A stretch of DNA of 64,000 bases from Pseudoalteromonas rubra. Its GTDB lineage: Bacteria; Pseudomonadota; Gammaproteobacteria; Enterobacterales; Alteromonadaceae. Positions 20,497 to 28,718 of the stretch are shown here, one piece after another. The first letter of the stretch is position 1, and each line of letters opens with the position of its first letter. Position numbers and translations under genes: made by a program. The DNA is taken from the NCBI RefSeq assembly GCF_005887095.1, contig NZ_PNCI01000010.1, positions 62,001 to 126,000 on the forward strand, given 5' to 3'. The notes below the pieces were generated by a model, which saw only the letters and a list, made by a program, of their open reading frames with translations, made no database searches and was not told the DNA's origin.

Positions 20497-21396
20497 TTAA
20501 CTCGTAAACAAAGATTCCGAGAGTAAAAAGTCAATCACGGCGCGGGTGCGCTGAGGTACCTGTCTTCTGGAGGGGTAAACCAAAGAGAAAACCAGCGGCT
20601 CACTTTGCAGTTGTTCAAAAATACGTATCAGTGTGCCCTGCTCGACTTCCTGTTGCACGGTTGACGGCAGCAAAGTGGCCACGCCAAGCCCGCTGGCGAC
20701 CATTTGCTGTAACAAATAGGGAGAGTTACAGCTGTGATACCGCTGCGGGTGGATAATCACAGGTTCATCATTGCGATACAGTAGTTGCGTGCCTTGCTCT
20801 GCCGTTTGCTTTAGTTCCAGCCAGGGCATAGCCTCCAATTCGCTCAGAGTGTTGGGTATGCCGTGCTGTGCTAATAGCGTTGGGCTTGCGAACAAGACAA
20901 AACGCTCCTGATGTAAAAGGCGGGCAACCAGAGACTCGTCCCGAACAAAGCCAATTCGAATGGCCAGGTCAATTTGCTGTTCAATCAAATCGAGGGGGTC
21001 GTCATCGACAATGAGATCCAGGCTGATTTGTGGGTAGCGCTGTGCCAGTTTATCAAGCTTGGGCAAAATGAATTTATGGGCAATGTCATGATTCATGGTA
21101 AGCGTGACCCGCCCACTGGGCTCTGGATCTGTCAGCTGGGCTTCAATATGTTGCAAAATGCCAGTGAGCTGCCGGGCATGTTGCAGCACTTTTTCTCCTT
21201 CCTGCGTCAGCTTTAGCTGGCGTGTACTGCGTTGTAGCAGGCGGACATTTAATTGCGATTCTAACTGAGAAACCTGCTCACTGATACGTGAGCGACTGGA
21301 GTGCAGACGTCTCGCGGCTGCCGCAAAACTACCACTGTCTATTACTGTGGCGAAGATCGCCAGCAACTTCAGGGAGTTATGATTTATTGTAATCAT
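20497..21396 (-). CDS. LysR family transcriptional regulator
   Basis: 299 residues, typical for the family. The N-terminal winged HTH is clear (LKLLAIFATVIDSGSFAAAARRL, broken here as LKLLAIFATV and SFAAAARRLHSSRSRISEQV). The C-terminal two-lobed effector domain starts near residue 90 (PSGRVTLTMNHD). It is divergent from the qorB-like gene with 99 bases between starts, the usual LysR arrangement, so that gene is the likely target; DoxX lies downstream on the same strand. The inducer is unknown. Confidence 0.9.
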   Translation of the reverse strand: MITINHNSLKLLAIFATVIDSGSFAAAARRLHSSRSRISEQVSQLESQLNVRLLQRSTRQLKLTQEGEKVLQHARQLTGILQHIEAQLTDPEPSGRVTLTMNHDIAHKFILPKLDKLAQRYPQISLDLIVDDDPLDLIEQQIDLAIRIGFVRDESLVARLLHQERFVLFASPTLLAQHGIPNTLSELEAMPWLELKQTAEQGTQLLYRNDEPVIIHPQRYHSCNSPYLLQQMVASGLGVATLLPSTVQQEVEQGTLIRIFEQLQSEPLVFSLVYPSRRQVPQRTRAVIDFLLSESLFTS

Positions 21397-21495
21397 TTAT
21401 AGAACACTGCATTTTGAAATAACCATCTTATGATAACAATGATTATGCCAGACAATAAGCCCATCGACAGTAATCACACTAAGTGGAGATAAAAT
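21397..21495. promoter_or_regulatory. Divergent promoter region, LysR / QorB-like
   Basis: 99 bases between divergent starts, AT-rich, with GTGGAGATAAA giving the ribosome-binding site just before the + strand ATG at 21496. The LysR-type protein would be expected to bind here; I could not assign a single operator. Confidence 0.5.
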
Positions 21496-22350
21496 ATGAT
21501 TGCAGTAACAGGAGCCAATGGTCAGTTGGGTCGTCTGGTAATAGACGCATTATTAAAGCGTGTAGCGGCTTCACAGATTGTTGCCTTAGTACGCACACCA
21601 GAGCAGGCAGACGAACTGGCTCAGCTGGGCGTTGAACTCAGATATGCTGATTATGACAAGCCTGAAACCCTAAATAGTGCGCTTGAAGGGGTAAGTAAGC
21701 TATTACTTATATCGGGTAATATGATTGGCGAGCGGGTACGACAGCACACAGCCGTTATCACCGCTGCGCAACACACGGGTGTCACCTTGCTGGCTTACAC
21801 CAGTATTTTACATGCCGCTACGTCGCCCTTGTTGCTCAGTGAAGAGCATAAAGCCACCGAGCAGCTAATCACCCAGTCGGGCTTGCCCTATGTGTTGTTG
21901 CGCAATGGCTGGTACAACGAAAACTACAGTGGTGGGATTGCCGGCAGCCTTGCCGCCGGAACCATTACCGGTGCCATGCACGAAGGACGTATTGCCAGTG
22001 CTGCCCGTGCCGATTATGCAGAAGCGGCAGCTGTGGTACTGACCGAGCCGGGTCATGTGGGTAAAACCTATGAACTGGCGGGCGATCAGAGCTTTTCTTT
22101 GCAGACGCTGGCTGAGCAGGTGGCAGAACTCAGTGGTAAAACCCTGATGACCAACTATGTGTCTGAACAGCAGTATGCGGAGTTTCTGACTCAGGTGGGC
22201 GTACCGGCCGGATTTGCTGCACTGCTGGCTGATGCAGAAATCCAGGCCAATGCGGGCTGGCTGAACGAACAAAGTGGCACATTAAGCACATTAATTGGCC
22301 GACCAACCACGCCTATGGGTAACAGCCTGGCACAACAGCTAACAGCCTGA
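21496..22350 (+). CDS. NAD(P)-binding oxidoreductase, QorB/NmrA-like atypical SDR
   Basis: 284 residues. The N-terminal dinucleotide-binding motif is TGANGQLGRLV (residues about 5-15), typical of atypical NmrA/QorB-type SDRs. Later segments also fit the QorB quinone/NADPH oxidoreductase group: LLISGN (near 75), AYTSILHA (near 100), RNGWYNENY (near 136) and GKTYELAGDQSFSLQTLAE. The divergent LysR gene and nearby DoxX gene suggest inducible quinone or electrophile detoxification. The next gene is convergent and only 8 bases away. Confidence 0.88.
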   Translation: MIAVTGANGQLGRLVIDALLKRVAASQIVALVRTPEQADELAQLGVELRYADYDKPETLNSALEGVSKLLLISGNMIGERVRQHTAVITAAQHTGVTLLAYTSILHAATSPLLLSEEHKATEQLITQSGLPYVLLRNGWYNENYSGGIAGSLAAGTITGAMHEGRIASAARADYAEAAAVVLTEPGHVGKTYELAGDQSFSLQTLAEQVAELSGKTLMTNYVSEQQYAEFLTQVGVPAGFAALLADAEIQANAGWLNEQSGTLSTLIGRPTTPMGNSLAQQLTA

Positions 22351-22358
22351 TGAGTCTG

Positions 22359-23552
22359 TTACGGAGTTTCTTCCAATAAACTGAGCGACATGCTGGCGAC
22401 TTTTACACAGTTTCGTCCAGCATGTTTGGCATCGTACAGTGCAGCATCAGCCTGGTTCTGCGTGGTTTCGAAGCCTTGTTGACTGATATCCCGGCTACAG
22501 GCTATGCCCACACTGATGGTCAGTGGGGTGTCACCCAGCCCGAGTGTCAGGCTTTGTTGTGCAAACGCGTTTTGCAGCTTGTTCGCACACACCACCGCCA
22601 TATCGGGTTGCATATCAAACAGCACAAGACAAAACTCTTCACCACCCCAGCGTGCTAACAGATCGGCACTGCGAAACTGCTTTTTAAGTACCTCGGCAAT
22701 ACAGCTAATGGCACGGTCGCCACTTTGGTGACCATACAGATCATTGACGCGTTTAAAGTGATCCAGGTCTATCATCATGACGGTGAGGGAGTCGCACTTT
22801 CTTTTACTTAGCGGCACCAGTTCACTTAATTGCCTGGCAAGCCCACGCCGATTCAGCAGTCCGGTCAGCAGGTCGTGGTTGGCTGCAAACTCCAGCTGCT
22901 TAACAAAGCGCCCGGCGCTGAGCAGCAGTAAAATAGGTGCGCCTGCCAGGATCCCCAACAGCGCAGCAACCCAAGTGTATCCGGCTACCCAGTTAAAGGC
23001 CTCGCCAATTTGCGGCAGATTACCCAGTGCACCTTGTAGCGTATATAGCACGGAAAATGACACTTCCAGCAACACCACGCCTGCGGTTATTTGCGCAGCC
23101 AGAAACTCGTTGCTGTCTTGCCGTGCATGCTTATAAAGCACCCAGGCATAATGACATCGCACGGCTATCAGCCATACTCCAATGATCGTAATGCGCAGCT
23201 CTCGTTCGGGGTAAACTGTGGCTGTCAGCCAGGAGAAAAGCAAAATGGGCAAGATAAGCGCGGCTATTTTTTGTTTTGACGGGGTGCGCTGAACAAATTG
23301 CCAGGTGCCAATCAGCCAGGCAGAGTGACCTAAAATGAGGAAACTATTGAAAGTTAAAACCCGCCATTGTACGTCCAGGCTTTGCATACTCAGCTGTGAT
23401 AAATAGGCGCATGAAAGTAGCAACATGGCCAGAGACCAGAGCCGGGTACCGGATATGGTCTGAGTCATTTTAGAAATCACAAACAGCACGGTTGCACCAG
23501 CAAGCGATGCAATCCATAGCGACAACATCAATGTAAGATCATGAACCTGCAT
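22359..23552 (-). CDS. Membrane diguanylate cyclase (GGDEF domain)
   Basis: 397 residues. The N-terminal half is a multi-pass membrane region of about 6-7 hydrophobic segments (to about residue 215), likely a sensor. The C-terminal GGDEF domain begins near 220 (ANHDLLTGLLNRRGLARQL). The active-site motif is GGEEF, a functional variant, and RSAD sits exactly five residues before it, an intact RxxD product-inhibition site. It should make cyclic di-GMP from two GTP at the inner membrane. No phosphodiesterase domain is fused and no partner gene adjoins it. Confidence 0.93.
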   Translation of the reverse strand: MQVHDLTLMLSLWIASLAGATVLFVISKMTQTISGTRLWSLAMLLLSCAYLSQLSMQSLDVQWRVLTFNSFLILGHSAWLIGTWQFVQRTPSKQKIAALILPILLFSWLTATVYPERELRITIIGVWLIAVRCHYAWVLYKHARQDSNEFLAAQITAGVVLLEVSFSVLYTLQGALGNLPQIGEAFNWVAGYTWVAALLGILAGAPILLLLSAGRFVKQLEFAANHDLLTGLLNRRGLARQLSELVPLSKRKCDSLTVMMIDLDHFKRVNDLYGHQSGDRAISCIAEVLKKQFRSADLLARWGGEEFCLVLFDMQPDMAVVCANKLQNAFAQQSLTLGLGDTPLTISVGIACSRDISQQGFETTQNQADAALYDAKHAGRNCVKVASMSLSLLEETP

Positions 23553-23894
23553 TAACCCGACCTATTATTCTTCTACATTATTGCCCGTGATTGCCCGTAC
23601 TTTAAGCTTGGATTAAAGGTGCGAGCCTGAGACCTTCAATCTTCAAGCATAGCATTGTCATACTCAGATGAGCAGACATTGTTCGTATTTCAGTCATTTA
23701 TCAACATACAGAGGCTGCCTTCATTCTGGGTAATGTAAACAAAGGTAAATAGTGTTTCTCTTTTAACATATTGATATTAGATTATTTATATCTTGAGCGC
23801 CTGCATACAAGCAGTATCGCAATTAATCTCACTTGATAAAAACCGGCGGAGCAATTAATGTTCCCATAAGTACTTCATTTGTTAATTTATTGAT
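23553..23894. other. AT-rich intergenic region between divergent genes
   Basis: This region must carry the promoters for the diguanylate cyclase (-) and the anchored protein (+). No ORF, repeat or clear operator was recognised. Confidence 0.4.
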
Positions 23895-24626
23895 ATGTTA
23901 AAAGTGTTCACTTACATATTGATGGGCGTCTTTACGTGGTCGTCACTCGCTTTATTGCTGTTTTATGGCAATGTAAGCGCGTACTTCGATGCGCAAGAGG
24001 CGTCGGGCGATCAGGTGAGCGCCTCTTTTAATGTATCTGAGCTGCAGCAGGCGATGACGCATGAACCTGAATTGATGACTTATGACCAACAGAGCAGCCC
24101 TGTCAGATTACCGCAGCATGAGTTACAGAGTACCTATTACACCATCAACAAGGAGTCTCAAAACGCCAGAGCCTTCTTTAAATCTGGCACTACGGTCCCG
24201 TATGAGTTGCACAACGAAGCCTATCTTGAATTAGATGTCAAAAGTATTCGTCAGTTAGATATGGGCGATAGCTTCGAGTTTCTGATCCCTCAGACACAGG
24301 AAAAAGTGTGCGCAGAAATCGTCGAGATAACACGAACCGAACGAGAAAAACGCTTGATCGGGCAGATTAGTAAGCAACCGGACAACCACTACCAGGTGCA
24401 CCTGACCCTGACCGATGAGGTGATTTATGGCCAGATCCAGCTTCCCAGTGGTAACTATGTTTTTGAGTCGTACGAGAAGTATGCCTGGGTGGCAGCTAAA
24501 CGAAATATTCACTCGACTCCGGCTCGGGTAAAAGGGCAGGCAGCTCGAAGTCACACATCCGGAGTAAGCGTTGCAGATAATGTTGCGAAGCCATCAAACC
24601 CCAAAACCGCTCCACCTGGTTTATGA
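23895..24626 (+). CDS. Membrane-anchored or exported protein of unknown function
   Basis: 243 residues. An N-terminal hydrophobic segment (YILMGVFTWSSLALLLFYG, residues about 7-25) is a signal anchor or uncleaved signal; the rest is hydrophilic and should lie in the periplasm. The middle (about 95-195) has alternating beta-type sequence with EFLIP, YQVHLTLTDEV and GNYVFESYEKYAWV, reminiscent of propeptide-like beta domains attached to secreted proteases, but no protease motif is present. The C-terminal 40 residues are Ser/Ala/Lys/Pro-rich and probably disordered. There is no strong ribosome-binding site before the ATG. Confidence 0.65.
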   Translation: MLKVFTYILMGVFTWSSLALLLFYGNVSAYFDAQEASGDQVSASFNVSELQQAMTHEPELMTYDQQSSPVRLPQHELQSTYYTINKESQNARAFFKSGTTVPYELHNEAYLELDVKSIRQLDMGDSFEFLIPQTQEKVCAEIVEITRTEREKRLIGQISKQPDNHYQVHLTLTDEVIYGQIQLPSGNYVFESYEKYAWVAAKRNIHSTPARVKGQAARSHTSGVSVADNVAKPSNPKTAPPGL

Positions 24627-24736
24627 TCCTGATCACATCTTATTGTTAAAATGTTTGTTAATGTGAAAAGTTTGCGTTAATAAAAATGCAATCTAGAGTA
24701 TATATTCTTGCCTCGAATTTAACGACGGGAGTATGT

Positions 24737-25729
24737 ATGAAGTTATCAAGGTTGGCTCATATCACAGCTAAAACGGTTGCAGCAGCAGCCATTGCATGGT
24801 CTGTTGGTGCGCAGGCGCTGCCACAATGTCCAGATCCAAGCTGGATTGAGCAAAATTATGCTAAACCTGAAGTACCCAGTGCCGGGTATCGCAATGGTCT
24901 CAATCGGTTCATTACCTGGCTGCCAAGCTTTCATATGGTCCACGATGAGGTGGTAGCAGAGGGCAATAGTGTCACAGTGACAGCCAAGTTTGATTACGGC
25001 GCGATTGCACACAAAGATCTGGAATTTGAAACTGTGCGTTTTTATCTGCGCGGACAGCAAGACAGTGACTGGCACTATCTGGGTGATGCCGTGACCAATA
25101 GTGATGGCAAAGCCAGTGTCACTTTATCGGCAATGAATGCGGGCCAGTATCGTATCTATGCTGCGGTCCCTGCGGATGGAACCGGTGCCGAAGGGTTTGT
25201 GACTGTGGTTCAGCCTAACACACCCGCTGTGCTCTTTGATATTGACGGTACCTTGACAGAATCAGACGCAGAGCAAATTGGCGACTACACAGGCATTGAT
25301 CGTGCCGATCAAAAAGAGGGCGCATACAGCCTGGTGCGTCGGTACCTGGACCTGGGATATCAGCCCGTTTACCTGACTGCGCGTGTTTACTGGTATGCCA
25401 AAGGCACCCGCGACTGGTTAAACTGGATGGGCTTGCCGCGGGGCTTCTTGCGCACTTCTCTTAGCAATGAAACCAGTTTGTTCAGAACGGCTGAGTACAA
25501 GATAGAGCAGATCCAACAGCTGCAATCACAGGGCCTGAACATAGTGCGTGCGTACGGAAACGCAAAAACCGATGCCGAAGCCTTTATTCGTGCCGGACTG
25601 GGCGCACAAAATAGCTTCACAATAGGCCCGGATGCCGGACATTACGGTACCACGGCTATCAGTAACAATAACTATTATTCACATATAACCAATGAGGTAG
25701 ATACCTACCCGGCAGCACAGTGTGAGTAA
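24737..25729 (+). CDS. Exported lipin-like (LNS2/Smp2) HAD phosphatase
   Basis: 330 residues. The start at 24737 has GGGAG upstream and gives a signal peptide ending near AQALPQC; an upstream ATG at 24686 is less likely. The mature N-terminal part (about 35-160) looks like an immunoglobulin-like beta domain. The C-terminal part carries the HAD motif DIDGTLT (D near residue 169 and two beyond are the predicted nucleophile and acid), as in the LNS2 domain of lipin/Ned1/Smp2, followed by PVYLTARVYWYAKGTRDWL, matching motif II and the LNS2 core, and GNAKTDAEAF for the later acidic motif. It probably dephosphorylates a lipid or small phosphate ester outside the cytoplasm; the substrate is not deducible. 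Confidence 0.82.
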   Translation: MKLSRLAHITAKTVAAAAIAWSVGAQALPQCPDPSWIEQNYAKPEVPSAGYRNGLNRFITWLPSFHMVHDEVVAEGNSVTVTAKFDYGAIAHKDLEFETVRFYLRGQQDSDWHYLGDAVTNSDGKASVTLSAMNAGQYRIYAAVPADGTGAEGFVTVVQPNTPAVLFDIDGTLTESDAEQIGDYTGIDRADQKEGAYSLVRRYLDLGYQPVYLTARVYWYAKGTRDWLNWMGLPRGFLRTSLSNETSLFRTAEYKIEQIQQLQSQGLNIVRAYGNAKTDAEAFIRAGLGAQNSFTIGPDAGHYGTTAISNNNYYSHITNEVDTYPAAQCE

Positions 25730-25737
25730 GATAAGTT

Positions 25738-25761
25738 AGGGCTTACGCGAGAGTAAGCCCT
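25738..25761 (+). terminator. Hairpin after the lipin-like gene
   Basis: AGGGCTTAC (25738-25746) and GTAAGCCCT (25753-25761) form a 9-bp stem with a 6-base loop, 8 bases past the stop. The T-run is missing, so termination may be weak. Confidence 0.55.
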
Positions 25762-25926
25762 GAATCCTTCTAAATTGGGTTATATAATTCCCAACCTGCC
25801 CATTTTAAATCAATATACTGCAGTTACTCTGTACATTTTAATTCAAATATTTATAATTCGCGCCTAACTTCGGGTCAAGACAGACTCGATAGTCAGTATT
25901 TTTGAGATAGAATAATAAGGAAAACT

Positions 25927-26595
25927 ATGAAGCAGTTATCTCTTGTGGCTGGATTAGTCACACTTCTGGCAGGTGCACCTGCAGCGGCACATACCATCAA
26001 CTTTGATAAAGTTGAAGTGGGTTACAAGCGTATTAGTATTGATACTAATTTTCTCGATACGCATACCGGTGTGAACCTGGCGGCAAGCAAGCGCTTTGAT
26101 AACTACTATGTTGAGGGACGTTATTACAGTGTAAGTGATTCAGAGAGTACCAATGAGCAAATTGGTGTAGAGCACTTTATTAAAGCTAATTATGAGCTAG
26201 ATATTAGCCAGTTTACGCTTGGTGCGGGTTATATTCATGAATTGGATGAGGTCTCATTGTTTGATGTGAGTTTTCACATTGGCCGAATGGATCTGAAAAA
26301 TAAGTTGGACGCCACGGAAACATACAGAACACAGGCATTCCAGTCTAACAGCTCTAATTCTGACGATTTCACCATGTATCGCTTGCGTGCTCAGTATCAG
26401 ACACGCGTGCTGGACGATATTGAATTAAGAGCAGGGCTTGGCTACGAAAAAGCCGACGATGGAGGCAGCGATGGTAACCCGCTGTTCTTTGTTGGTGCAG
26501 GCTACCACTTTAACGATATGTTCTCGGTACATACAGAATATCGCAATGTTGATGACTACGACACGCTGGACGTCAACTTTAGATACAGTTTCTAA
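25927..26595 (+). CDS. Outer-membrane beta-barrel protein, paralog 1
   Basis: 222 residues. It has a cleavable signal peptide (LSLVAGLVTLLAGAPAAAH) and a mature part built of alternating aromatic beta strands (VEVGYKRISI, NYYVEGRYYSVS, FTLGAGYIHEL, IELRAGLGYEK, FFVGAGYHF), ending in the beta-signal VNFRYSF with terminal Phe recognised by the BAM complex. The size fits an eight-stranded barrel. The next gene is a close paralog. The role is unknown: a small porin or adhesion barrel. Confidence 0.85.
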   Translation: MKQLSLVAGLVTLLAGAPAAAHTINFDKVEVGYKRISIDTNFLDTHTGVNLAASKRFDNYYVEGRYYSVSDSESTNEQIGVEHFIKANYELDISQFTLGAGYIHELDEVSLFDVSFHIGRMDLKNKLDATETYRTQAFQSNSSNSDDFTMYRLRAQYQTRVLDDIELRAGLGYEKADDGGSDGNPLFFVGAGYHFNDMFSVHTEYRNVDDYDTLDVNFRYSF

Positions 26596-26615
26596 TCGCG
26601 TATTGATTATAAGCG

Positions 26616-26639
26616 AAGGCCAGTCATTTGACTGGCCTT
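26616..26639 (+). terminator. Perfect 10-bp hairpin after paralog 1
   Basis: AAGGCCAGTC and GACTGGCCTT pair around an ATTT loop. The same hairpin, with one wobble pair, follows paralog 2, so the terminator was duplicated with the gene. Confidence 0.65.
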
Positions 26640-26797
26640 ACAGTAACCCATTTCGACTGTCCCCCAACAATTTCCCTAACCTGTATACATTGCCAGATAA
26701 CCTGTCTATAATGCCGCCGCTTTTGCGCACTAATAGATTGTGATGATCATATGATGGTGCGACTAATTTCTAAGGTACATATTAAAAAAGGAAAAAT

Positions 26798-27478
26798 ATG
26801 AAGCAGTTACCTTTTCTGGCAAGTATGCTCTCTGCGCTAGTAGGCGCTCCGGCCATGGCACACAGCATCAATTTTGATAAAGTGGAAGTGGGTTATAAGC
26901 GCTTTAGTGCCGACGATAGTGGTTCGAGATATAATGATGCGCTTACCGGTGTAAACCTGGCAGCAAGCAAACGCTTTGAAAACTACTACTTTGAGGGACG
27001 TTACTATAGTGTAAGTGATTCATTTGAAGAAGGTTATCAATATGGCGAATATCGCTCTGTTCATTCAAACGTTGAGTTAGATATTCGCCAGTTTACATTT
27101 GGCCTGGGTTACATTCACGAATTGGATGAGACCTCTTTGTTTGATGTGAGTTTTCATATTGGCCGAGTGGATTTGAAAGGTGAGTTTGAAATCACAGAAA
27201 CATACTTGGCAAGCGTATCCCAGTATAATTCTTCAGGCTCTAGCGATGAAAATATCTATCGCTTGCGTGCTCAATATCAGACACGAGTGCTGGAAGATAT
27301 TGAATTAAAAGCAGGACTTGGCTACGAGAAAACCGACGGTGACGACGGTGATGATAGCAATCCACTGTTCTTTGTTGGTGCAGGCTATCACTTTACTGAG
27401 ATGTTCTCGTTAAATGCAGAATATCGCAATGTTGACGAATACAACACACTGGACGTCAACTTTAGATACAGCTTCTAA
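26798..27478 (+). CDS. Outer-membrane beta-barrel protein, paralog 2
   Basis: 226 residues, very similar to the preceding gene product along its length (shared SINFDKVEVGYKR, TGVNLAASKRF, ELDETSLFDVSFHIGR, LDVNFRYSF). It has a signal peptide ending near GAPAMAH and the same C-terminal beta-signal. Differences concentrate in presumed surface loops (around residues 45-50, 75-85 and 130-150). A good ribosome-binding site (AAAGGAAAA) precedes the ATG. The tandem duplication includes the 3' hairpin. Confidence 0.85.
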   Translation: MKQLPFLASMLSALVGAPAMAHSINFDKVEVGYKRFSADDSGSRYNDALTGVNLAASKRFENYYFEGRYYSVSDSFEEGYQYGEYRSVHSNVELDIRQFTFGLGYIHELDETSLFDVSFHIGRVDLKGEFEITETYLASVSQYNSSGSSDENIYRLRAQYQTRVLEDIELKAGLGYEKTDGDDGDDSNPLFFVGAGYHFTEMFSLNAEYRNVDEYNTLDVNFRYSF

Positions 27479-27503
27479 TCGCGTATCAAAGCATTAAGCA
27501 GAC

Positions 27504-27529
27504 GGCCGGTCATTTGACTGGCCTTTTTT
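27504..27529 (+). terminator. Rho-independent terminator after paralog 2
   Basis: GGCCGGTC/GACTGGCC stem (one G-T pair) with an ATTT loop and six T residues immediately after. Confidence 0.85.
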
Positions 27530-27625
27530 GATCCTCACAATGAGACGCTTTGGCCTTGTTTTAATTGCACCCCCTTACTTATTCCACTAATATTGGAATA
27601 AATCCGGAAATTTTTTGGAGTAATT

Positions 27626-27880
27626 ATGGCAGACAGTAAAAAAACGGAAGTACGCTTTTCCGTCGATGCAGATTATCTTGCACAGCTACAGCAGCGTTTA
27701 GGGTTAAAAAAATCCAGCGATCTGACAAAAGTTGCACTGACTTTACTAGACTGGGCCTCAGATGAGGTGGTCCATGACAGAGCAATTTTATCTGCGGATA
27801 AGCAAGGCAAAGATGTACACAGATTAGTGATGCCAGAACTCAATAACATCAGCAAATCAAAGCCGAGCGCACAACATTAG
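27626..27880 (+). CDS. Small protein, possible ribbon-helix-helix type
   Basis: 84 residues, with TTGGAG before the ATG. The N-terminus EVRFSVDADYLAQLQQRLG then KSSDLTKVALTLLDWA has the beta strand-helix-helix pattern of CopG/Arc-like proteins, though not strongly enough for a firm family call. It is followed 9 bases later by a small membrane protein gene, probably in the same operon. Confidence 0.6.
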   Translation: MADSKKTEVRFSVDADYLAQLQQRLGLKKSSDLTKVALTLLDWASDEVVHDRAILSADKQGKDVHRLVMPELNNISKSKPSAQH

Positions 27881-27889
27881 GTAAACAGG

Positions 27890-28324
27890 ATGACGGGTAA
27901 CGCACAGGACAGCGACCAAACCAACACTCAGACACCATGGCAAAACCTGGACTTAAGCACAGCCCGGGACTCATCGCCTATGGAAGCCCCGGTATCCGAC
28001 CCAGAACCACTCACAGGCAAAGAAAAAGCCGGTGTAAACCTCACCTGGGGGATCATCGCGGTCTTAATTGGTTTTTTACTTATCATTCTCAGCATTTTTG
28101 TCTGGGGAGAAATTCGCTTTTTTAACGCCATCACCGCCAATCCAAACAACACTTTAACCGCCGAACAAATGCAGGCCAAACTAGAGCTGCTCGCCACTCA
28201 GCGCGCCACCTTCCGCGCCTTCTGGTTCGACACCCTCCAGCTGATTATTCTCAACGTACTCTTCCCAACCCTCACCGCACTACTGGGATATGTATTTGGC
28301 ACCAGCAGGAATAATGGGGCGTAG
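27890..28324 (+). CDS. Small two-pass membrane protein of unknown function
   Basis: 144 residues: a hydrophilic, acidic, Pro/Ser/Thr-rich N-terminus (about 1-45), a transmembrane segment (WGIIAVLIGFLLIILSIFVW, about 54-73), a polar loop with MQAKLELLATQRATFRAF, and a second transmembrane segment (TLQLIILNVLFPTLTALLGYVF). It is in the same operon as the preceding RHH-like gene. I do not recognise the family. Confidence 0.7.
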   Translation: MTGNAQDSDQTNTQTPWQNLDLSTARDSSPMEAPVSDPEPLTGKEKAGVNLTWGIIAVLIGFLLIILSIFVWGEIRFFNAITANPNNTLTAEQMQAKLELLATQRATFRAFWFDTLQLIILNVLFPTLTALLGYVFGTSRNNGA

Positions 28325-28460
28325 AAAGGGTGGAAGAATGCAGGGTTTGTATATGGTTGCAAACTTTGCACAACAAGGGTGAATTCTGGCTTGATGGCAA
28401 TTTTCTCTATCTGTTTGGCTTTTTACAACAGTATGTTTTGCGGTTATTGAAGCCGAATGG

Positions 28461-28616
28461 ATGCTCCTGCTCACCTCGCCACTGGCGGCATTTTTAGCCG
28501 CGATACTGTTAGGCCTGATCTTGTTCTATTTATTTATGGCTCTGGCTGTCACTCTTTTTTCTTGTCTACTGTGTTGCTACATTAAACAGATGCTCTTTAA
28601 AAACATGGCTAAATAG
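28461..28616 (+). CDS. Possible 51-residue hydrophobic peptide
   Basis: ATG at 28461 opens a frame encoding a strongly hydrophobic peptide (LAAFLAAILLGLILFYLF, then ALAVTLFSCLLCCYIKQ) ending KNMAK. The frame is open upstream to about 28400 with no better start and no clear ribosome-binding site. It could be a real small membrane protein or the remnant of a larger gene; it fills most of the gap before CRISPR array 1. Confidence 0.3.
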   Translation: MLLLTSPLAAFLAAILLGLILFYLFMALAVTLFSCLLCCYIKQMLFKNMAK

Positions 28617-28660
28617 CGAATGAATCAATGCAAGATCTGACCTGATCTTGTACCTAATAT

Positions 28661-28718
28661 TTTCGGTAACTTTTTCAATACGACTTTTCTTTAATGAAAA
28701 CAAGTATATAATTTTAGA
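28661..28718 (+). promoter_or_regulatory. Leader of CRISPR array 1
   Basis: AT-rich sequence next to the first repeat. It shares TTTCGGTA exactly 58 bases before repeat 1, and the 20-base block AACAAGTATATAATTTTAGA directly abutting repeat 1, with the leader of array 2. This fixes the leader end and means both arrays can be served by the same adaptation machinery. Confidence 0.8.

Noticed and set aside
28400..28616. A frameshifted larger membrane gene upstream of array 1
   Set aside because: Two short hydrophobic frames adjoin, but no recognisable family or start supports a single broken gene; kept only as a low-confidence 51-residue frame.
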